Source: Cornus controversa (lineage: Eukaryota > Streptophyta > Magnoliopsida > Cornales > Cornaceae). From it: a stretch of DNA of 64,000 bases. The stretch is from the NCBI GenBank assembly GCA_026545225.1, contig CM048854.1, forward strand, positions 29,239,230-29,303,229, given 5' to 3'. Within the stretch, counting starts at the first letter, position 1. Each line of letters opens with the position of its first letter. The notes beneath the pieces are model-generated. The model made no database searches. It worked only from the letters and a program-made list of their open reading frames with translations, and had not been told where the DNA came from. Shown here piece by piece: positions 57,991 to 64,000 of this stretch. A program made the position numbers and the translations under genes.

Positions 57991-58994
57991 GAGCTTCACC
58001 AAAATGAATGTAGGGTACCTTCAGTACACCTAATCAAAATAATGGTTAACAATGGAGACAGGAGGTAATGGCTCCACCAAAAGGGAGAAAAGATTGAACC
58101 TATGAAGAGAATCTAAAAGTGTGGAACAGTTACTAAAATAAATTTTTTTTATCTCAAAACAGTAGCAGTAGTAGTCATGGCCAAGGAAGGTTGCAAAGTT
58201 GCGTTGGGACGTAGCTATCCCACCACCAGTATACTTGGATAGAGAGTAGAGAGGACAAAAAAAAAAGCAATGGAGATAATGAAGCAAAGGCACAAGGTGC
58301 CAGTAGTACAAAAAAAAAAAATAATGAGAGAAGAGAAGTGTAATACAAACGTCAAGGAAATATGATTCGCGCAAAACACAATAGCCGTGGAAAGAGGATT
58401 CACAAATCTGGAATGATTCTTGGTTTCACATGTCGACACTGGATTGAGAAATCTGATACCAACAAAGAGTATTAACGAAGGTAAGAACAAAAAAATAAAG
58501 AATTTTGATCTGGTGTGTGCAAGGCTTGGGGGCCATCGCGACTGCAAGAAGGTACACAAAGTCTTGGTTTTGACTATCTAAAAATTTATGGCAAGATAAC
58601 CCAATTCTGTGTTATCAAGTTGGGTTGCAGGTGTAAGTTATGATGGAGTGGGTATCATAGAATGAATGTGTTGCGTAAGTATACATGTGTGAGGGAGTGT
58701 CGCGCCAAACAATCTGGAGAGTATTGTGCGAATGTAGGCTGAGTGTGTTTATATGTGTGTGTGTGTGTGTATTGTGTTAGTTTAGGTGACGCGGACACAA
58801 CTCAGATGGTAGTGTGTATATTAGCTTGTGTATGTGTACAGGATGGTGCAATATGAACAGATGGTGCAAACTAGGTCTGCGTATACATATAGACAGTGTA
58901 ACCTACAAATGATGCAAGCTGGGTCTGTTTAAAAAGGATAATAAGTTATATCGTATCATGTGCATGGGTCATCTTGTCCAGTGTTGAGTCCCAA

Positions 58995-58996
<2 letters not shown>

Positions 58997-59031
<35 letters not shown>
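58997..59031. repeat. (AT)n microsatellite
   Basis: About 17 AT units. Confidence 0.95.
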
Positions 59032-59035
<4 letters not shown>

Positions 59036-59649
59036 AGGTTCTATAGGCCAAAAGGAAAAAGCAGGTCTGGCAAGTCTAAGTAACGTAGGATTAGAAAAAA
59101 TATATAAATAAATGTACTTGAAGAAAGATAGGGTACAGTCATATTTGGATATAGTATACAATGGATTTGTACTAAGGTTACTGGAGATTTTTTTGTTTCA
59201 AAATAGTAAATGAACCGACTGAGTGGTCTTTGTTATTTTTGTGTCGGAGCAGTAGACAGTATAGGCCGCTTTTTACATTTTGCTTTGCAGAGATTGGGGT
59301 TTTGCACATGTATTGTCCCGAGTTACTTTTGAATATAGGGTACTGTACATGAAGCTTTTGAATTAATGCAAATGCTGCGATTTGACTTATGAACCTCTTG
59401 GCAGAATATAACGTGTTGGCCAAGTATGTAGAATGACCGCATAGGTTGGTCACATCTAACTTCATCAACTCGGGACACTTATGTGAGATGTTTCAGCTTG
59501 ATCTGTGCTCGCGACACTCGCGAAGGAACCCGCGAATCTCATCAGCTCAGGGCGCGATAATACTTACAAGTGTGTCCTGGGAAATCTTCAAACATTAGGG
59601 GTGAACTTTATTCACTAGGTTACAGGAGTGTGTATATATATATATATAC

Positions 59650-59725
59650 ACAAAGTATGCATCAATTTTGATCCTATATATACATATATATAGATGCACA
59701 AAATATGCATCAATTTTGATCCTTG
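59650..59725. repeat. Short direct duplication
   Basis: 'tatgcatcaattttgatcct' occurs at about 59656 and 59706, each preceded by 'cacaaa'. Confidence 0.85.
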
Positions 59726-60059
59726 GAAGAAAATATATGATTTCTTATATAAATGTGTGATAATGGGGCTGATCACTTAGGCATGGTTTGGGGTTGGGTT
59801 GTGTTGTGCTGGAGGAGTTATTGCCTATATATTAAACTATTTGATCTGTGAGAGGTCTTAGAGCTACTCTTTAAAAATTTGGATATGATTAATAATAAGT
59901 TGATTAGTTTTTTTTTCTTTGTAAAATGGAAACATTAGCTAGGTAGTTATGTCATATATATTAGGTGGGTCAGATACACTTAAGTACATATGTCATTTTA
60001 AGTAAAAAAAAATGCACAATAATAATAATAATTGATAAATATATGTCAAATAGGTAGAT

Positions 60060-60060
60060 G

Positions 60061-60103
<43 letters not shown>

Positions 60104-60104
60104 A
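60060..60104. repeat. (TA)n(TG)n microsatellite
   Basis: About 11 TA units followed by about 11 TG units. Confidence 0.95.
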
Positions 60105-60826
60105 TGTATATGAGTACATAAGTATATTATGGAGTTTTGAAATAGGTCTCTTTAGAATAGTCCATTATGGATTTCCAGGTTCTTAGTGTTAATGTTATCT
60201 TAAAATGTCAAAACCATTATTTGTACTGGGGGTAAGAAAAAAGATGTATTTGTCATGGAGATTTCAATAACTTGGGTATATAGGTGTTCGAAGAGTAACA
60301 TTATTAAGTAAATACACTTGTAACCATAGACTTGTTGATATGTTCAATACTTCAAGCACCTATATATATCGCGTGAATGAACAGTAGAATAGAGGTTGAG
60401 GGTTAGGAAATATTAAATATTAAGCTAGGATATTAAAAAATTATGTGCCGAGTCGCTAGGTTAGTATGTTACCAAGAAATGCTACAACAATTTCTCAAAA
60501 GTGTGTGTGTGCAGGCGCTTTGAAAAACACCCTCACACAAGGGGCAGTTTGTAGAGGAGTCTATGCCCAACATACATAAGCACAAGTGTCAGGCATCACA
60601 GAAGTGTCGGGTGATTGTATAGAGTATATGGGTTATGCTACAGAGACTATCTTATAGGGACTAAGTCTAAAGTGTCTCGACGACACATGGGTTATTCTAA
60701 ATAAGATCACTCATGAGACACTAGGCTTCCCGAGTGTTAAAGGGGAACCTTGGTGAAGGAGGTTGTGTGAGAGGAAGTGCACGTATATTATCCTCCTATC
60801 CAATGACCCTATTGGAGAGGGAAGCT

Positions 60827-61598
60827 TGAGGTACGGTAATATATTGTACAAGGCCTTTAGTACAACCGGGAGTTATAGTCAGCACTCATTGTATTCTTTT
60901 AATGTAGGACGTTGCCTCCGAAGTAGGGAACTATATTTACTTCCAACCCTTGCGAGACAGTCACATAGACTATCCACAGAGGTTGAGTAATACATTGAAC
61001 CCATGTCTAAGAGCCTTGCCCAGGGAGTATTAACTATGGCAGGAGATTACAAAACAGGACATGTTAGTGCTATATGGTGGAATAGTAACATGTGTCGCGA
61101 CACTACACTTTCCTACCTAATAGCACTCTCATGATCCAACTCATAGATCGGGGAGTTATAGTGCTGGTGCGCAATAGTTTATAACTCAGGCATTCATGGT
61201 GTGTCGGATAGTCGTGGCATGTCATGATCCCAAACGAGAAAAAGGGGTGTGTCGCAACATAGAGGCATGAAGGAGGGGCTCTCTAGGTAGGTCATATAAC
61301 CAGGACATTACCCTGGGACTTTAGTGGATAGGGTGACCACGCCTCAGCCAGGAATGATCAAGGTGCATGGGTACGAGTACGGAATAAGCCGTACCACAGC
61401 ACGTGTCAGCACGTGCTAGGACTTTTATAAATAGGAGTGCCAGCTGACGTGAAACACGATTTTTTTGGCCAGACGTCCCATTCCCCTTTATGCACTTCTA
61501 ACATTTCTACCCAAATTCTCTCCCTTGTCATCGCATCTTCTCTTTCCTCTTTTAGTATTTTCTCTATTTACTCTTGATCCATTCAAACTTTCTGAAAC
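60827..61598 (+). repeat. 3' LTR of the derivative
   Basis: It starts TGAGGTACGG after the polypurine tract. It keeps the empty site for the MITE ('gggactttagtgg', about 61316-61328), twin ACGTG motifs (61401-61416) and TATAAATAG (61426-61434). The last bases read CTGAAAC instead of CTGAACA, so the exact end is uncertain by a base or two. Confidence 0.88.
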
Positions 61599-61733
61599 CC
61601 TAACTCTTTGCAGATAATCCATCATCTACAGAAGGTGCAAATCTTACCATGAAAATTCTAACAACACAATCCCCATCAGATTTGTAAAACAAATGTTGGT
61701 AACATTTCACCATATAGTTCATTAACATACATT

Positions 61734-62050
61734 GGGTAAAGTGCGTAAAACCCTTCGTTAAAAATGTGCAAAAAAAACATCTCTACTATTTGGTATGTGC
61801 ATATAAATTCCTATAATTTTAAATTTCGAAAGATATTGATCCCTATTGCAAATTAATGATGTTAGACTTTTTAAAAATCCAAAAGTATCACTTTTGTCAT
61901 TTCACGTTTTGGCTTATTTATTTATTTATTTATAAAGTAATAGTACTTTAGTCATTTCATTGTTCAAATTGAAAAATGTAGGAATTTTACAAACAATAGG
62001 AGGCTTTTGGCACATTTTCTATATAGCGGGGGGTTTTATTTTCTTCACCC
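61734..62050. mobile_element. Mutator-type MITE
   Basis: The left end GGGTAAAGTGCGTAAAACCC continues 'aaaatgtgcaaaa', and the reverse complement of the right end is 'GGGTGAAGAAAATAAAACCC' followed by 'gaaaatgtgccaaaa'. Flanking 9-mers ACATACATT and ATACATATT match at seven of nine positions. It is 317 bp long, with 'aaagtaatagtactttagtc' near the middle, and does not code. Confidence 0.7.
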
Positions 62051-62239
62051 ATACATATTCCATAATTCTCTCTCATTCCAAAATCTTTTTTGCTGCCACT
62101 TACATAAAAAAAAAAAACTTTTTTTTTCTAGGATTTTAGAACAGTGGCAAGCCCATAAGGTCTAAACTTGGTCACTAACTAATTTTGTTTTAAAGAACTA
62201 CAATTGTATCAAGTCAGTTATTAGTGATTGGTGGCTTAT

Positions 62240-63353
62240 TGTGACGGGTCGGACTCTTACCAATGACCTAAAAGCTAAGAAGCATGGACACGGATACGGG
62301 ACACGGGTACGATACGACACGGACACGGCGACACGACAAATTTCAAAAAAACAGGACACGACACGGCGGGGATACGGCTATGAAATAATATATTAATATA
62401 TATTCAACAAGTTAACCAATATCCACAATACTATAAATTTAACAATAAAAAAAATAATAAATCACACAAATACTTCAATTTATTATCAAGTAATTAATGT
62501 ATTTTCAAAAAGGATGTTCATTATACTGGCTTTTTTATTTTTTTTGTTTCTAAATTTATTATTTAGGAATTTTATCTAACTATTTTTTATTTTTAAAATT
62601 TTTTATTTTAGAAAATACTATATTTATATAGAAAAGGGCATAATAGTCATATTAAATGATATATGTCATTATAGTTATTTCAAGGGGTCAAGATGTCAAT
62701 TTTTAGAAGATGAGGGGCTGAAATGCTAAAAAAAATAGTTCAAAGGGGTCTTTTTGTAACTTTGCAAAAGTTCAGGGGTTTTTTTACACTTTTAAAAATT
62801 ACAAAATGTACCCCGCCGTGTCCCCCGCATGTCCTTGCCGTATGCCCCGCGCGTCCTTGCCGTGTCCCAACCGTGTCCGAAAAAAAAAATTCCAGGACAC
62901 TTCTATGGAGTGTCCGACACGTGTCCGAGGAGTGTCTGAGTGTCCGACACGGACACGGCACCCCTATACGAAGTGTCCGTGCTTTCTAAGCGAAAAACTT
63001 AAGTTATTGGATAGTGTTGTCTATCCGCCCATTTATACCCATTCTTTTTCTTACTTAGATCTGATGTGGGGATAAGAATGAACCTCTAACACTCTCCTTC
63101 ACTCGAACTCGCAACGCCCTCGTTGTGGTCGGACCACCCTGCCTACTCAGGGGTAGACTAGGATCCATGGACAGGGTGCTTGGCGTGATACCAGGTCAAG
63201 AATTTGGTCGGACTCTAATACTAATTGTAATGAGTCGAGCTCTTACCAATGACCTAAAAGCCTAAACTATTGGGCAGTATTATCTAATCACCTATTTATA
63301 CCTATTCTTTTTTTCATTCAGATCTGATGCGGGACAAGAATGAACCTCTACCA
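62240..63353 (-). mobile_element. Second TRIM, minus strand, with a DNA element in one LTR
   Basis: LTRs: 62240-62278 joined to 62993-63091 (about 138 bp after removing the insert), and 63226-63353 (128 bp). The identical 5-bp target duplication CTTAT flanks the unit (62235-62239 and 63354-63358). On the minus strand the LTR opens TGGTAGAGGTTCATTC (or TGTTAGAGG in the other) and ends CATTACA. A decayed tRNA-Met site (AGTATTAGAGTC) follows the 5' LTR, and a purine tract GTGAAGGAGAG precedes the 3' LTR. The internal part is only 134 bp (63092-63225), so this is a TRIM, unrelated in sequence to the one at 44264. Confidence 0.88.
62279..62992. mobile_element. DNA element with GAAGCATGGACACGG ends
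   Basis: The ends GAAGCATGGACACGGATACG and (right, reversed) GAAAGCACGGACACTTCG are inverted, with many 'gacacgg' and 'gtgtccg' motifs in the outer 150 bp of both arms. The middle is AT-rich. This terminal design is known among plant Mutator-like elements, but I could not settle the target duplication ('aaaagctaa' left, 'aagcgaaaa' right). Overlapping frames at 62723-63075 come from the GC-rich arm and are not genes. Confidence 0.7.
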
Positions 63354-63530
63354 CTTATAGAACAATTGTATATGAACTAATGATATAGCCCATGCCCTAG
63401 CCTAAGCCCAGTCAATGACTAGGGTTTGGACCCCAGCATCCATGAAGCCCGACCCACTCATTTTCATATTTGAATCCATTGGACAGCGCGTGTTGTCCGC
63501 GCGCTTGAAGTAGCAATATCCATATGATGC
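63354..63530. other. Spacer before the last gene
   Basis: No transposon end recognised after the CTTAT duplication. The sequence becomes GC-richer toward the promoter at 63490-63515 ('cagcgcgtgttgtccgcgcgc'). Confidence 0.5.
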
Positions 63531-63858
63531 TTTATAAACACCGGTCAAAATCCAAAATCGTCAACCTACTCTCTATTTTGTGCTTTGGTTCCCCATTTAT
63601 CGATCACACCAAAGAAAAAATAACTCTGTGAATCGAAGGTTGATTTTTAGTGCTAAAGCGAAATCCAAAAAGGTTTGTTTGATAATGATTATTGTTTTTA
63701 CCTGATTCGAAGTTTAATCTCGTACGATCTCTTTACCTAATTCCAATCTTTGTTCTTTGTTCTTTTTGTTTGTTTTCTTGAGAAATTGACAATTATTTTT
63801 ATTTTTTTGCAGAGAATTTCGATAAAAGAAGAACATTGTGGAAAATTTGAGTGCGCAA
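63531..63858 (+). promoter_or_regulatory. TATA box, 5' UTR and 5' UTR intron of the TRAF-like gene
   Basis: A TATA box TTTATAAAC is at 63531-63539, so transcription should begin near 63565. An intron in the leader is suggested by donor AAAAG|GTTTGT (63673) and acceptor 'tatttttttgcag|AG' (63812), 140 nt with a T-rich 3' part. The second leader exon runs from 63813 to the ATG at 63859. A short leader intron is common in plant housekeeping-type genes. The splice sites were judged by eye. Confidence 0.5.
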
Positions 63859-63902
63859 ATGGAAATAGCTTCTGATCAGGCCACAAGTGTCTGCAGTCAC
63901 TG
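63859..63902 (+). CDS. First coding exon, probable TRAF-type zinc-finger protein
   Basis: ATG at 63859 opens MEIASDQATSVCSH and the exon ends CACTG|GTATTTG at 63902. The split codon TG|N would give Cys if the next exon starts with C or T, so the start reads MEIASDQATSVCSH-C. Plant proteins related to animal TRAFD1/XAF1 begin with a similar 'SDQAT..C.HC' followed by 'DR.IP..N..LH..HC', a Cys/His zinc-finger array. That match is from knowledge of the family, over 14 residues only. The rest of the gene lies right of the window, and the downstream frame to 63999 is read-through into intron. The alternative is an unrelated gene with a chance similarity. Confidence 0.5.
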
Positions 63903-64000
63903 GTATTTGAGGAACCCTTGTTCTTTGGTTGAATTTGATGACTATACATATTTATGTGTGTGTATTTGTGTATATATACATTTGGAATGCCTAATTAACG

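Larger units (their letters stand above)
57991..60826. other. Retrotransposon interior without coding signal
   Basis: No protein family was recognised on either strand. Overlapping minus frames at 58030-58559 are Phe/Leu/Ser-rich and arise from a GA-rich plus strand. The stretch carries microsatellites (58755-58772, 58997-59031, 59634-59650, 60060-60104) and a short duplication at 59650-59725. Confidence 0.5.
54671..61598 (+). mobile_element. LTR retrotransposon derivative with antisense ORF
   Basis: Two LTRs of about 771 bp (54671-56647 after removing a 1.2-kb MITE; 60827-about 61598) are nearly alike throughout, start TGAG and contain TATAAATAG. A polypurine tract GGAGAGGGAAG (60813-60823) precedes the 3' LTR. 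The 4.2-kb interior shows no gag, protease, integrase or reverse transcriptase on the plus strand. It carries instead an antisense frame related to the plant mobile domain (56537-57990). A primer-binding site was not identified with confidence and no target duplication was found (GTACC left, CCTAA right). This fits a large non-autonomous retrotransposon derivative. Confidence 0.8.

Noticed and set aside
58030..58559. Two overlapping 114-codon minus frames, Phe/Leu/Ser-rich
   Set aside because: They arise from A/G-rich plus-strand sequence. The overlap in different frames and lack of motifs argue against a membrane protein.
54671..61598. The two 771-bp repeats as a segmental gene duplication
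   Set aside because: The TG start, TATA box, and polypurine tract just before the second copy identify them as LTRs.
62723..63075. Cys/Pro/Arg-rich overlapping frames
   Set aside because: They come from repeated 'gtgtccg' motifs in the arm of a DNA transposon.
1..64000. CRISPR arrays, operons, bacterial promoters, rRNA or tRNA genes
   Set aside because: None seen. The repeats are microsatellites, LTRs or TIRs, and the coding signals are plant-type with introns.

Overview
This window is nuclear DNA of a flowering plant, most likely a eudicot. It is AT-rich and has one recognisable plant gene split by very long introns (an AGL17-clade MIKC MADS-box gene). It is otherwise filled with typical plant transposons (Copia, Gypsy, TRIM, hAT, PIF/Harbinger, Mutator-like, LINE, SINE) and dinucleotide microsatellites. 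Nothing bacterial, viral or organellar was recognised.

Layout. 1-9678: LINE debris, a degraded Gypsy-like LTR broken by a Mutator-like element (2442-3995, perfect 9-bp target duplication), a hAT-like element (5188-6217) and a MITE (8362-8786). 9679-32190, minus strand: MADS exon 2 (9679-9754) and exon 1 (32009-32190), separated by a 22,254-bp intron 1. That intron holds a hAT element carrying a complete but decayed Copia (12168-17422), a LINE tail, a second Copia of the same family in the opposite orientation (20019-29015) with a Gypsy fragment inside it, a SINE, several MITEs and another hAT (30230-31278). MADS exons 3 onward were not found and should lie to the left of base 1. 32191-42643: the MADS promoter side, then about 10 kb with no gene.

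42644-54509: a hAT transposon with a dead RICESLEEPER-type transposase. It contains a PIF/Harbinger element with both of its proteins decayed (45277-51636), which itself contains a second member of the Mutator-like family (46287-47513). A TRIM and a solo LTR of that TRIM also sit inside the hAT. 54671-61598: an LTR retrotransposon with no recognisable gag or pol but with a long antisense frame related to the plant mobile domain (PMD). Its 5' LTR is broken by a Harbinger-type MITE. 61734-63353: a Mutator-type MITE and a second TRIM (5-bp target duplication) with another DNA element in one LTR. 63531-64000: promoter, 5' UTR intron and first short coding exon of a plus-strand gene that resembles plant TRAF-type zinc-finger proteins.

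Only two host genes are supported, and both are partial. They show no sign of working together. The main interest is the architecture: a regulatory gene kept splice-compatible across more than 22 kb of nested transposons, and transposons stacked several levels deep with target duplications that give the order of insertion. All coordinates were read by eye. TE termini are given to the base where a target duplication fixes them and are approximate otherwise.
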